This document shows positions 26,768 to 35,492 of a DNA stretch of 64,000 nt, one piece after another; the first letter of the stretch is position 1; each line of letters opens with the position of its first letter. A program made the position numbers and the translations under genes. Source of the DNA: Phycisphaeraceae bacterium (lineage in GTDB: Bacteria > Planctomycetota > Phycisphaerae > Phycisphaerales > Phycisphaeraceae); assembly GCA_040222855.1 (NCBI GenBank), contig JAVKCD010000018.1, positions 310,001-374,000 of the forward strand. The letters run 5' to 3'. The notes below the pieces were generated by a model. The model was given only the letters and a program-made list of their open reading frames with translations, was not told the origin of the DNA and ran no database searches.

Positions 26768-28015
26768 TTAGTAGGCGGAGAACATCCCGGCGACGGTGGC
26801 GGTGGCGAGGGATGCGAGGAGTCCTGCGGTCATGGCTTTGAGGGCGATCTCGGCGAGGAGGGGCCTTAGTGAGGGTGCGAGGGCGCTGATCCCGCCGATC
26901 TGGATGCCGATGGAGCCGAAGTTGGCGAACCCGCAGAGGATGTAGGCGGTCATCATGGCGGAGCGTTCTTCCTGAAATGCGTCTTTGGCCATGAGTGCCT
27001 GGAGGTCGAGGTAGGCGACGAACTCGTTGACGGCGACCTTGGTGCCGATGAGCGAGCCGACGAGTTGGCAGTCGGCCCATGAGCTGATGCCGATGATCCA
27101 TGCGAGAGGTGCGAAGACCCAGCCGAAGAGCATGGAGAGGGAGAGGTATTCGCCGTCGCCGACGGGGATGGTGCTCAGTGGCCAGTTGACGACGTTCACG
27201 AGGGCGACAAAGGCGAGGATCATGGCGATGATGTTGAGCCAGAGACGGAGTCCGTCGGTGGCCCCGGTCGCTGCGGCATCGACGAGGTTGGAGCAGGGGC
27301 GGTTGAGTTCGAGGGGCATGTGCGCGCCGGTTTTTGGTTCTTCGATCTCGGGCATCATGACTTTGGCGAAGACGAAGGCGGCGGGTGCGGACATGACGGA
27401 AGCTGCGAGAAGGTGGGGTCCGAGTTCCGCTCCGAGCATGGAGATGTAGATGGCCATGACAGAGCCTGCGATGGTGGCGAACCCGCCTGTCATGACGGCG
27501 AAGAGTTCGGAGCGCGTGAGTCGTTCGAGGTAGGGCTTAATGACGAGGGGTGCTTCGGTCTGTCCGACGAAGACGTTGGCGGCGATGGCCATGGACTCGG
27601 CACCGGAGACGCCCAGGAGACGAGAGAGGAGTCTTGCAAGGGCCCAGATGACGACCTGGAGGACGCCAAGGTGGTAGAGCACGGACATGAGGGCTGAGAA
27701 GAAGATGACGACGACGAGGCCGCTGGCGGCGAATGCAATGCCGGGTCCGAAGGGGCCTTCCTGATTGGCGAATCCGGAGCCGAAGAGGAGGATCGCGGGT
27801 TCTTTGGCTTTGGCGACGAGTTCGACGAAGAAGGCTGAAGCGGCGCGGAAGACGGATTGGCCCATGTTGCTGCCGAGGACTGCCCAGCCCAGGAGGATCT
27901 GGAGGATGAGGCCCCAGAGGATGACGCGCCAAGGGAGTTTGGACTTGTGGGAGGAGAGGAGCCATGCCAGCAACACGAGGGCTGCGAGCCCGATGAGTCC
28001 GCGGAGGATTTCCAT
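26768..28015 (-). CDS. Concentrative nucleoside transporter (NupC/CNT family)
   Basis: 415 aa from ATG 28015 (MEILRGLIGLAALVLLAWLLS), the typical CNT length; the long in-frame upstream extension is noncoding. Multiple membrane helices. Family motifs: RVILWGLILQILLGWAVL, VVVIFFSALMSVLYHLGVLQ, GAESMAIAANVFVGQTEAPLVI (the GQxEAPL substrate and sodium site), EVFAVMTGGFATIAGSVMAIY and ILCGFANFGSIGIQIGG near the end. Couples sodium or proton entry to nucleoside uptake across the inner membrane. It is convergent with the surface EEP gene, which suggests but does not prove a shared role in using extracellular nucleic acids. Confidence 0.92.
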   Translation of the reverse strand: MEILRGLIGLAALVLLAWLLSSHKSKLPWRVILWGLILQILLGWAVLGSNMGQSVFRAASAFFVELVAKAKEPAILLFGSGFANQEGPFGPGIAFAASGLVVVIFFSALMSVLYHLGVLQVVIWALARLLSRLLGVSGAESMAIAANVFVGQTEAPLVIKPYLERLTRSELFAVMTGGFATIAGSVMAIYISMLGAELGPHLLAASVMSAPAAFVFAKVMMPEIEEPKTGAHMPLELNRPCSNLVDAAATGATDGLRLWLNIIAMILAFVALVNVVNWPLSTIPVGDGEYLSLSMLFGWVFAPLAWIIGISSWADCQLVGSLIGTKVAVNEFVAYLDLQALMAKDAFQEERSAMMTAYILCGFANFGSIGIQIGGISALAPSLRPLLAEIALKAMTAGLLASLATATVAGMFSAY

Positions 28016-28081
28016 GGGCGGCCATGCTAACGGGGTGTAAGGGATAGTGCTGAGGGGGGTCGGTTTTCGAGGTTTGGCGGG

Positions 28082-28111
28082 TTGGGCGCGCGGGCTGGGA
28101 TTGGCTATACT
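28082..28111 (+). promoter_or_regulatory. Sigma-70-like promoter of the 78-aa gene
   Basis: TTGGGC (28082-28087), an 18-bp spacer, and TATACT (28106-28111), 60 bp upstream of the small plus-strand gene. A short cytosine-rich leader follows. Confidence 0.5.
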
Positions 28112-28171
28112 GCTTGGCCAAACTTTAGCCCTAGCCCCCGCACCCCCCCGCACCCCCCTGGGAGATTCGTC

Positions 28172-28408
28172 ATGCAGCTCCAAGAAGCCCTCAACCTTGT
28201 TCAGCAGAAGTTCCAGTCGGAGTCCCAGGGTCAGACCTCGGGCGAGGCGGCTGACAAGTACCAGGCGGCGTTTGCTGATTACCCGGTGATGATGGAGGTC
28301 GCGACACAGATCTTCGGCCATCAGATCATCGTGCAGAACGCTCAGCAGCAGGTAGCTCGTGCCCAGCAGGCCGCGCAGGCGGCAGGCGGAGTCGTCCCTC
28401 AGGCCTGA
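28172..28408 (+). CDS. Small glutamine/alanine-rich hypothetical protein (78 aa)
   Basis: 78 aa starting MQLQEALNLVQQKFQSES; GGGAG upstream of the ATG. Predicted mostly helical, rich in Gln and Ala (VQNAQQQVARAQQAAQAAGG), without a signal peptide, membrane segment or cysteine. A promoter-like element lies upstream and a strong terminator downstream, so it is probably a single-gene transcript. I do not recognise a family. The clear expression signals argue that it is real. Confidence 0.65.
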   Translation: MQLQEALNLVQQKFQSESQGQTSGEAADKYQAAFADYPVMMEVATQIFGHQIIVQNAQQQVARAQQAAQAAGGVVPQA

Positions 28409-28459
28409 GATCAAGCTTGAGGGAGCTCAGGCTTCCAGCTTTATTTAGCCCCCCCACCA

Positions 28460-28506
28460 CACACGCGGTGCCCCCGGCAACGGGCGAGCGCCGCGTGTGC
28501 TTTTTT
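28460..28506 (+). terminator. Rho-independent terminator of the 78-aa gene
   Basis: Perfect 9-bp stem CACACGCGG (28460-28468) with CCGCGTGTG (28491-28499), followed by C and six T (28501-28506). It ends only 3 bp before the stop of the convergent zinc-ribbon gene. Confidence 0.85.
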
Positions 28507-28509
28507 GTG

Positions 28510-28710
28510 TCAGTGAGCGTGGTGATGTTTTTTGTGATCGGCGGCTGCTTTGGCTTTTTGATAGCACTCGTCGCAGATTTCGTGATGAATGAGGGTGCCG
28601 TGGAAGTTCATGCGGATGCGGTGCATGTTGCGTGAGAAGTCGCGTTGTCCGCATTCGTAGCAGGCGACCTTCTTGAAGACGAGTGATTTAACACGATCGG
28701 CGATGGACAT
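28510..28710 (-). CDS. Small zinc-ribbon-like protein (66 aa)
   Basis: 66 aa from ATG 28710 (MSIADRVKSLVFKK), AAAGGA upstream. Two CxxC knuckles, CYECGQRDF and EICDECYQK (about 25 residues apart), indicate a zinc ribbon. The tail is histidine/lysine-rich (ADHKKHHHAH), which may bind more metal. A helical basic N-terminus precedes the zinc site. Cytosolic. The role is unknown; nucleic-acid or protein binding is the usual use of such ribbons. Confidence 0.7.
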   Translation of the reverse strand: MSIADRVKSLVFKKVACYECGQRDFSRNMHRIRMNFHGTLIHHEICDECYQKAKAAADHKKHHHAH

Positions 28711-28895
28711 GTCGGGTCCTTTCAGAAGCGTGCCCGAGTGGGCGGGGGCAGAAAAAGACCTGTGATTCTTTATATATCGTACCTCACCGTGGCTGCTGAG
28801 CAAGGGGCGATCTGCTGGTTGGGTGCAAAAAGAAGGCGAGGTCATGACCCGCTCGTCATGGCCCCGCCAGGGTTGAGTGTGTGGGCGATAGGGAC

Positions 28896-29384
28896 TCAGG
28901 ATTCTGAGGGGGGCTGTTCGCCGACGGCGTCACGGATGGCCCCAAGAGCGCGTTTGGCAGAGGCGTCGATGGCGTCGGACCCACGTTTAGCGGCGGTTTT
29001 GACGGTGTCGCTTAGGGGGTGGCCATCGAGGAGGCGGAGGCAATGGGCTGCTGTGCGACGGATGAGGTTCTTGCCCACGTTGGTGTTTCGGATGACCTGC
29101 TGGGCGGAGCGTTTGGCGATGGCGGCGGCGGCCCGGTCGTTGCCCTGTTCCTGCAAGCGGTTGATGAGCACGATGGCCTTTTTGGCGGTTTCGGCGTTGT
29201 GATCGATGGTGCGTTCGGTGAGGTTTTGGATTCTGGTGACGCAGCGTTCGGCCAACTGTTCGGGGGTCGGCTGGATTTCGGGGCGTTCGGGGGTTTCGGG
29301 TCGTTCCTGGGCGTTGGCAGGGATTCCGCCAACGAGGAGGACGAGGCCGGTGAGCGCGCAGGACAGCAGGGATGCGTGTTTCAT
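28896..29384 (-). CDS. Exported helical hypothetical protein (162 aa)
   Basis: Signal peptide MKHASLLSCALTGLVLLVGGIPANA, cut before QERPE. A Pro/Glu linker (RPETPERPEIQPTPEQ) follows, then a helix-rich, Arg/Ala-rich body with two cysteines (residues about 48 and 114) that could pair in the periplasm. The signal-peptide cysteine LLSC is probably not a lipobox, since no small residues precede it in the usual pattern. No known domain recognised. It lies between the zinc-ribbon and SprT-like genes, on the same strand as both. Confidence 0.65.
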   Translation of the reverse strand: MKHASLLSCALTGLVLLVGGIPANAQERPETPERPEIQPTPEQLAERCVTRIQNLTERTIDHNAETAKKAIVLINRLQEQGNDRAAAAIAKRSAQQVIRNTNVGKNLIRRTAAHCLRLLDGHPLSDTVKTAAKRGSDAIDASAKRALGAIRDAVGEQPPSES

Positions 29385-29487
29385 GATTCATGCTCCTAAA
29401 CGGTGCTTGAGAGTCTTGGGCACCACGCCCGTGTATTGGTCGCACCGTGCGACCCGATTCAGGGAGGACAACGGGGGAGGCGGGAGG

Positions 29488-29949
29488 CTATTGCAGGGCT
29501 GTGGTGAGTTTCTGGGTATCGCGGAAGCGGAGGGTTCCGTGATCGGGTCCGCAGCGTCGGCAGTAGTAGGAGCGGCCGCGCATGGGTTTTCGGTAGCGGG
29601 CGTGTTGTTCGGCACATCCGGGGCAGCGAGCCTGCCAGCGTCCTGAGGGCATGTCTGCTTCGCCTCGGACTCGTGGGGGGATGCCGAGGCGGAGACACTG
29701 GGCGCGCCAGGCGATGCCGTGGCCTGCTTTGGGTCCGGCGAGGGCGTGGGCGATTTCGTGGAGGAGGGTTTCGCGGATTTCGGGTTCGTCGTGTCGTTCG
29801 ACGTAGGGTCGCGAGAGCTCGATGCGTTGGTCGGTGAAGCAGCAGAGTCCAAGGACTCGGTGTCTGCGGTTGAAGGCGAAATCCCAGTGATTCAGGCCGT
29901 TTTCGGCCATGAGTTGGATGGCGAGCTGCCTTGCTCGATCGGTTTCCAT
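29488..29949 (-). CDS. SprT-like zinc metalloprotease-fold protein
   Basis: 153 aa from ATG 29949, with GGAGG upstream. The motif LLHEIAHALAGPKAGHGIAWRAQC gives the HEIAH zinc site plus a third His ligand (AGHG). The C-terminal part has a zinc ribbon (CPGCAEQH, then YYCRRCG), the usual SprT/Spartan layout. The eukaryotic relative Spartan cleaves DNA-protein crosslinks, and bacterial members are little studied. Cytosolic. A strong terminator lies 30-64 bp upstream of the start, so it is transcribed separately from whatever precedes it. Confidence 0.82.
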   Translation of the reverse strand: METDRARQLAIQLMAENGLNHWDFAFNRRHRVLGLCCFTDQRIELSRPYVERHDEPEIRETLLHEIAHALAGPKAGHGIAWRAQCLRLGIPPRVRGEADMPSGRWQARCPGCAEQHARYRKPMRGRSYYCRRCGPDHGTLRFRDTQKLTTALQ

Positions 29950-29978
29950 GTCGCCTCCTGCTGGTGAGCAGGGTACAT

Positions 29979-30155
29979 AAAAAAACCCCGTTGATACCGA
30001 GGCACCAACGGGGCGGAGGGGAGAAAGTCTGTTCAACGAGCATCGGATAATCGGACGCTCGCGCTTTAGTACGGGCTTGCCGGCGTTCACTGATCCCTAC
30101 GGCCGGTCTTGTCTGCTGGTTCACGAATCGGCGCTCATGGGACTTATTGGCCATA
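29979..30155 (-). ncRNA. Possible small RNA or long 3' end with a strong terminator
   Basis: A strong minus-strand terminator (CCCCGTTG 29986-29993 with CAACGGGG 30006-30013, then seven T) ends a 225-bp stretch between the GGDEF/EAL gene and sprT. Upstream of it are further short complementary segments (CCGGC/GCCGG, CGAGC/GCTCG). No open frame ends before the terminator. It could be an independent small RNA, or simply the 3' untranslated end of the GGDEF/EAL transcript. Confidence 0.3.
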
Positions 30156-30239
30156 GGGGTTTACCCTAATAACCTAGCCAGAGCATGTCTGCAGGCGGTG
30201 TTCCCGGGATTGAGATGGGGGTTCTGGTGGCGTCAGGCG

Positions 30240-32411
30240 TCAGGCTGATGCGCGTAGGTCTTGATCCTGAGCGTACTTATGTGCGAACTCGATGGCATCA
30301 TCAGCGGGAAGAGGTTTGGCGAAGAAATACCCCTGGCCGAGGTCACATTCGAGGGCCTGGAGGGCTGCGAGTTGTCCGGCTTCCTCGATGCCTTCGGCGA
30401 CGACCTGGATGCCGAGGGTGTGGGCGAGGGTGACGATGGCCTGGATGACGGCCCCGAGCTGGAGTTTCTCTTCCATGCTCTGGATGAAGGACTTGTCGAT
30501 TTTGAGAACGTTAAAGGGGTATTGGTGGAGGCAACTGAGTGAGGAGTATCCGGTGCCGAAGTCGTCCATGGCGAGGAGGACGCCCATTTCGCGGAGTTCG
30601 CTGAGGGTGCGGAGGACGCGGTCCTGCTGGTCCATGATGACGGACTCGGTGACTTCGAGTTCGAGGGCGGTGGCGGGGAGACGGTGTCGCTGGAGGGTGT
30701 CGCGGACGATCTCGGTGAAGCCACCTCGGACGAGCTGACGCTGTGAGACGTTGACGTTCATGCGGAGGGGTCGTCCCTGAGGGAGACCGGCGTCCATCCA
30801 TGAGCGGAGTCTTCGGCAGGCTTCGTCGAGGACCCAGGCGCCGATGGGCTCGATGAGTCCTGTTTCTTCGGCGAGAGGGATGAATCTGTCGGGCGGGATG
30901 AAGCCGTGACCGGGGCAGTTCCAGCGGATGAGGGCTTCGAAGCCGACGACTCGTCGTTCTTCGAGGGATACGAGTGGCTGGAAGGCGAGTTGGAATCCGT
31001 TGTTGGCCACGGCGTTTCGGAGTTCACGTTCGTAGACGAGTCGGTTGAGCGCTTCGGTGTGCATGTTGCCGTGGAAGACGACGGCCTGGGCCTTACCTGC
31101 TGACTTGGCTTGGTTCATGGCGATGTCGGCATCGCGGAGCATGTGTTCGGAGCTGTCGTAGCTGCCGTCGGAGGTGACGATGCCGATGCTGGCGGTGAGT
31201 GACATCTGGTGGCCGCCGACTTCGAGCGGTTCGGAGATGATTCCCTGGAGCCGGCGGGCGACATCGGAGGCGGAGGAGGCGTTATCGAGTCCGTCGAGGA
31301 GGATGGCGAACTCATCTCCGCCTAGGCGTGCGCAGAGGTCGATGTTGCGGAGGGTTGAGGGCAGTCGTTCGGCTACTGCTTGGAGGAGGAGGTCTCCGGA
31401 ATCGGGCCCGAGGCTGTCGTTGACGACTTTGAAGCCATCGACGTCGAGGCAGAGGAGTGCGAACTGGTAGTTAGCAATTCTGCGGGATCGTTGGATGGCC
31501 TGGCTGACCTGCTGGAGCAGGAGGGTTCGGCTGGCGAGTCCAGTGAGGCGGTCGCGGGTGGAGACTTCGGCGAGTGATTGCTCGATGCGTTTTTGCTGGT
31601 CGATGTCGGCGAGTGTTCCGGCGATGTGGGTGGCTCGGCCGGAGTCGTCACGGACGACGATCCCGCGGATCTCGAACCATCGTGTGGAGCCGTCGGCGGC
31701 TTGCATCTTGAGTTCACGGGCGATGCGGCCGTCACCGCCTGACATGGCGACGGTAAGATCGACCTGGAACTGGCTCAGATCGGAGGATGCGATGCGTGAG
31801 AACCAGTCCTGTGAGCGTGCGATAGCTTGATCCGTCGGGACCTCGACAAGTTCGCGCCAGCGTGGATCGACTTCGAGGTGGTCGGAGATGAGGTCCCAGT
31901 TCCAGAGGCCTTCTCGGGTTGCTTTGGCGGCGAGCTGGAGTCCGGTGTCGCTGGTGTTGGTGCGGTTGTATGTATGGTTGGCGGGCTGGATGAGGGCAAG
32001 GGCGACGGCGGCGTCGGCTTCATCGAGATGTGTGCCGCTGCAGGGCAGGAGGGTGATGGTGAGTTGGTGGTCGTGGTCGCGGGAGAGGTCGAGCGTGAGT
32101 GGGATGGGTCGTGTGGTGTCGGCGTTCTCGGGTGAGAGCCATGTGATGAAGGCTGCTTGGTCGGACTTATCCAGTGCGTTTTGCAGGAGTGAGCCTGGGT
32201 TGGCAAGGTCGCCTAGGAGTCCTCGAGCGGCTGTGTTTGCGGACAGGGTTTCGCCTGCGGTGCCGATGAGGAGTTGGCCGACGTTGGAGCGTTCGAGAGC
32301 GTGGAGGACAGCGGCGCCCAGGCGTGGTGCCTCGACTTCGATGGCACGTGGTTGCCCACCTGACTGGCTGGCTTGCGCGCTGTGTTTGGTGTTGTTGTCG
32401 CTTGGGCTCAT
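30240..32411 (-). CDS. PAS-GGDEF-EAL cyclic di-GMP turnover protein
   Basis: 723 aa from ATG 32411; a GTG three codons earlier is also possible. No membrane segments. Residues about 30-140 form a weakly conserved sensor-like part. Residues about 160-280 are a PAS domain with a PAC end (TRWFEIRGIVVRDDSGRATHIAGTLADI). GGDEF domain about 290-450 with an intact GGDEFA site, and EAL domain about 465-715 with FEALIRW, MDDFGTGYSSL and LGQGYFFAKPL. Both catalytic sites look intact, so it may make or break cyclic di-GMP. It is divergent from the WG-repeat gene. Confidence 0.93.
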   Translation of the reverse strand: MSPSDNNTKHSAQASQSGGQPRAIEVEAPRLGAAVLHALERSNVGQLLIGTAGETLSANTAARGLLGDLANPGSLLQNALDKSDQAAFITWLSPENADTTRPIPLTLDLSRDHDHQLTITLLPCSGTHLDEADAAVALALIQPANHTYNRTNTSDTGLQLAAKATREGLWNWDLISDHLEVDPRWRELVEVPTDQAIARSQDWFSRIASSDLSQFQVDLTVAMSGGDGRIARELKMQAADGSTRWFEIRGIVVRDDSGRATHIAGTLADIDQQKRIEQSLAEVSTRDRLTGLASRTLLLQQVSQAIQRSRRIANYQFALLCLDVDGFKVVNDSLGPDSGDLLLQAVAERLPSTLRNIDLCARLGGDEFAILLDGLDNASSASDVARRLQGIISEPLEVGGHQMSLTASIGIVTSDGSYDSSEHMLRDADIAMNQAKSAGKAQAVVFHGNMHTEALNRLVYERELRNAVANNGFQLAFQPLVSLEERRVVGFEALIRWNCPGHGFIPPDRFIPLAEETGLIEPIGAWVLDEACRRLRSWMDAGLPQGRPLRMNVNVSQRQLVRGGFTEIVRDTLQRHRLPATALELEVTESVIMDQQDRVLRTLSELREMGVLLAMDDFGTGYSSLSCLHQYPFNVLKIDKSFIQSMEEKLQLGAVIQAIVTLAHTLGIQVVAEGIEEAGQLAALQALECDLGQGYFFAKPLPADDAIEFAHKYAQDQDLRASA

Positions 32412-32599
32412 AGGCTCCACCGTGCGGCCGGGTGTGGTCGGATTCTGCGTAGGAATCGGGTGCTCATCCCTGTGAATGTCGTCCAGCCTTACGGACTGCT
32501 TGATCGTGACTGAGTGAAGCGGGGCGGATTTGGCGTGAGAGGTGTTACAAACGTCACAGAGTGAGCTATGCAGGGGGATTTTGGGGGATATGATGGGTT

Positions 32600-33958
32600 A
32601 TGCGGTTAGCCCATAAGAGTTTGTGGCAACTGGCGATTGTGGTTGTGGTTGGGTTTTGCGCGCCTGGTTCGGGGGTGGTTGGACAGGCGGTTGGCGGGTG
32701 GACGCCGGAGTGGGTTTTGAATGCGAACGATCGCTCGCTGAGTTATCGGGGTGTGCGAGGTGATGAGACGCTGTATCCGATCACACTGCACGGGCTGGCG
32801 GGGCATGTGACGGCGTCGGGTGATCTGGCGATTGCCCCGGTGTATGACTGGGCGGATTCGTTTTATGACAACCTTGCGCGGGTGGGTTTGAATGGGCGGG
32901 TTGGGTTTGTAAATCGGCGAGGGCATCTGCAGATCAAGCCGGTGTTCGAGCTGGCGGACCGGTTCATGGATGGGTTAGCGCGGGTGCGGGTCGAGGGGCG
33001 TTGGGGATTTGTTGACAAGAACGGGCGGTGGGCGATTCGTCCTGAGTTCGAGGCGGTGGGTCGGTTTCATGGGGGGTTGGCGGCGGTACTGGTCGAAGGC
33101 CGCGTTGGGTACATCGACAAGTCGGGTCGGGTGGTGGTGTCCCCTCGGTATTCGCGGGGGCGGGGGTTGATTGATGGGCAGGCATCGGTGGAGTTGGTGT
33201 CAGAGGATGGTGAGCAGAAGCGTTGGGCGGTGATGGATCGGTCGGGTCGGCTGAGGTGGACGGACCCGACGGGCGAGGTGCTGGAGTTGGGTGATCTGGG
33301 GGACAACCTGCTGCGGGCACGGACGGCAGCGGGTTGGGGTTATCTGGATCGATCGTTTCGGTGGGTGATTACGCCGGGGTTTGATGAGGCGAGGGAGTTT
33401 TCGATGAATCTAGCGGCGGTGAAGCGGGAGGACCGCTGGGGGTACATCGGTAAGGACGGGGCGTGGCGACTCGAGCCAGCTTATGAGTTGGCGGATGATT
33501 TTGAGCCGGAGACGGGGGTGGCGATGGTGCGTGAACGGGGTGGGGTGGGGTTTATCGATCGGCAGGCGCGTTGGGTGGTGGAGCCGTTGCTGGCGGAGGC
33601 CGAGCCGTTCGCGGGGAACTTTGCACGAGTGCGGTTGTTGGCGGGGTGGACGTGGATGGATCGGCAGGGTCGGTCGTTCTGGAATCCGGCTCGGCAGGTG
33701 GATCAGTTGGTGGACCGGTCGGCGACGCTGGATCGGATATTGCGCGACGACCCGAACATGGTGTTCAGGGTGAAACGGGTTTATCCGGCTTCGGAGTTGC
33801 GCTCGGCGGAGCCGACGGAGCGGCTGTTCGTCGCGGAGTATTTGTATGAGTCTGTGTTGCCTGAACCAGAGAACGGCTTGACTGTCGAGCGTGTTGAGGG
33901 TGGTGAACCCGAGGTTAGAGATTCGGAGGGAGAGCGCCTAGGATCGGACGAAAGGTAA
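32600..33958 (+). CDS. Exported WG-repeat protein
   Basis: 452 aa; N-terminal signal-like segment LAIVVVVGFCAPGSGVVG. The body is at least seven WG repeats of the form RWGFVDKNGRWAIRPEF, RVGYIDKSGRVVVSPRY, GWGYLDRSFRWVITPGF and RWGYIGKDGAWRLEPAY, between residues about 60 and 365. WG repeats form a beta-rich solenoid or propeller of mostly unknown binding role. The last 80 residues are charged and not repetitive. Exported or envelope-bound by inference. It ends 29 bp before the HspQ-like gene. Confidence 0.82.
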   Translation: MRLAHKSLWQLAIVVVVGFCAPGSGVVGQAVGGWTPEWVLNANDRSLSYRGVRGDETLYPITLHGLAGHVTASGDLAIAPVYDWADSFYDNLARVGLNGRVGFVNRRGHLQIKPVFELADRFMDGLARVRVEGRWGFVDKNGRWAIRPEFEAVGRFHGGLAAVLVEGRVGYIDKSGRVVVSPRYSRGRGLIDGQASVELVSEDGEQKRWAVMDRSGRLRWTDPTGEVLELGDLGDNLLRARTAAGWGYLDRSFRWVITPGFDEAREFSMNLAAVKREDRWGYIGKDGAWRLEPAYELADDFEPETGVAMVRERGGVGFIDRQARWVVEPLLAEAEPFAGNFARVRLLAGWTWMDRQGRSFWNPARQVDQLVDRSATLDRILRDDPNMVFRVKRVYPASELRSAEPTERLFVAEYLYESVLPEPENGLTVERVEGGEPEVRDSEGERLGSDER

Positions 33959-33987
33959 CCCGCAGTGGCGGGAGATCGGTGAGTGCT

Positions 33988-34350
33988 ATGAACCCCCACG
34001 ACAAGATCAACGTGCCTGACTATTTTCCGGTTGAGGTCCCGCGGTTTGCAGCGGGTCAGGTGGTACGGCATAAACGGTACGGCTATCGCGGGGTTGTGGT
34101 GGATTTTGATCTGTCGTGTCGTGCGAACGAGCAGTGGTATCAGGGGAACCAGAGTCAGCCCGAGCGTGAGCAGCCGTGGTACCACGTGTTGGTGGATGGG
34201 TCCGAGATTGCGACGTATGCGGCGGAGTCGAGTCTTGATGTGGATGAGGACAGCGAGGCGGTGACGCACACGCTCATCAGGCATTTCTTTGAGGTTTACG
34301 ACGGCCAGCGTTATGTAAGGAATGATGAGCCGTGGCCGGGTTGGATGTGA
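33988..34350 (+). CDS. HspQ/YccV-like protein
   Basis: 120 aa from ATG 33988; GTG 33979 is an alternative start. It shows the HspQ/YccV signature: FAAGQVVRHKRYGYRGVVVDFD, then WYHVLVDGSEIATYAAESSL and HFFEVYDGQRYVRNDEPWPGW, a small beta-barrel. In enterobacteria HspQ binds hemimethylated DNA and acts as a specificity factor for Lon; whether that holds here is unknown. It follows the WG-repeat gene closely, so the two may be co-transcribed. Confidence 0.8.
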   Translation: MNPHDKINVPDYFPVEVPRFAAGQVVRHKRYGYRGVVVDFDLSCRANEQWYQGNQSQPEREQPWYHVLVDGSEIATYAAESSLDVDEDSEAVTHTLIRHFFEVYDGQRYVRNDEPWPGWM

Positions 34351-34364
34351 TTTGTGTGGCGGCC

Positions 34365-35405
34365 TTAGCCCCGGCCGTGTGTGGTCGTTGCGGCTTGCTC
34401 ATCGTCTTCGAGTTCGGATTCGTGTCGTGCGGCCCATGATGAGGGCATGAAGGGTTCGAGCCCACCATCGCGGGGCCGGACGCGGACTTCGAGATCGACG
34501 CTGTCGGCGGTTTCGGGGCTGCTTGCGGAGCGGTTTCTGAGTTGCTCCATGAGTCTGAGTCCGTCGATGAGCTCCATGCGGCCGTCGTCGTGTTCGACCA
34601 AGATGGTGCAGCTCTCAACCCAGTCCCCGCAGTTGTAGTAGGCGATGCCTTCGATGTCGCGGACTTCGGCTTTGTGGATGTGTCCACAGACGACGCCATC
34701 GACGCCATGGGCTTTGGCTTCGCGTGCGAGGGTTTGCTCGAAGCTACTGATGAAGGTGCAGGCGTGCTTGACTTTGAGTTTGATGAAGGCGGCGAGTGAC
34801 CAGTACTGGAGTCCGAGGAGGGAGCGGATCCAGTTGTATCCGGTGTTGATGGTGGTGAGCAGTCCGTAGGCCCAGGCACCGAGGTGGGCGAGCCAGGGTG
34901 AGTGCTTGACGACCATGTCGAACTCGTCGCCATGGACGATCAGGAGTTTCTTGCCGTCGGCTTTTTCGTAGACGGCTTTGTGTTCGACGCGGACCCCGCC
35001 GAACTCGAGTCCGCAGTATTGCCGAGCGGCCTCGTCGTGATTGCCGGGGATGAAGATGACTTGTGTCTTGCGAGCGAGTTTGAGGAGTCGTCGGATGACT
35101 TCGTTGTGGTCTTTGGGCCAGAACCATCGTTGGCGGAGGCGCCACATGTCGATGATGTCGCCGACGAGGAAGAGTCGTTCGCATTGGATGCGTTTGAGGA
35201 GGCGTGCTAGGTCCTTGGCGTGGCAGCCGTTGGTCCCGAGGTGGACGTCGCTGATGAAAACCGTGCGGTAGCGGAGTTTGCGTTTGCTCATCGCCGGGTC
35301 TTCGCTTGCCTGGGTGTCAGGGAGGTCGGTGTGGGGATCGGGAGCCGGGCCCGCAGGGTCGGGCTCGGGGCCGATAACCTTGGATCTTAACTCTTGTTTC
35401 GGCAT
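34365..35405 (-). CDS. Calcineurin-like metallophosphoesterase (UDP-diacylglucosamine pyrophosphatase-like)
   Basis: 346 aa from ATG 35405; an internal ATG (MSKRKLRYRT) would drop a 38-residue Pro/Asp-rich leader. All five phosphoesterase blocks are visible: ISDVHLGTNG, LVGDIIDMW, IPGNHDE, IVHGDEFD and VVCGHIHKAEVR. The order and the YYNCGDWVESCT sequence match the LpxH/YbbF-like group that cleaves UDP-2,3-diacylglucosamine or similar substrates on the inner membrane. The C-terminal 60 residues are acidic and poorly conserved. Since lpxB is also in the window, an LpxH-type role is attractive but not proven. Confidence 0.82.
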   Translation of the reverse strand: MPKQELRSKVIGPEPDPAGPAPDPHTDLPDTQASEDPAMSKRKLRYRTVFISDVHLGTNGCHAKDLARLLKRIQCERLFLVGDIIDMWRLRQRWFWPKDHNEVIRRLLKLARKTQVIFIPGNHDEAARQYCGLEFGGVRVEHKAVYEKADGKKLLIVHGDEFDMVVKHSPWLAHLGAWAYGLLTTINTGYNWIRSLLGLQYWSLAAFIKLKVKHACTFISSFEQTLAREAKAHGVDGVVCGHIHKAEVRDIEGIAYYNCGDWVESCTILVEHDDGRMELIDGLRLMEQLRNRSASSPETADSVDLEVRVRPRDGGLEPFMPSSWAARHESELEDDEQAATTTHGRG

Positions 35406-35492
35406 AAGATGACCCCCGACCTGACCCGGGGCGGCGATTAACCAAAGCATAACACTGTAGCCTGCTCAACACGCTTTTTTGAAGTCACCAGG

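Noticed and set aside
29488-30090. Longer SprT-like protein starting at 30090
   Set aside because: The extra 47 codons run through a strong terminator; ATG 29949 has its own GGAGG.
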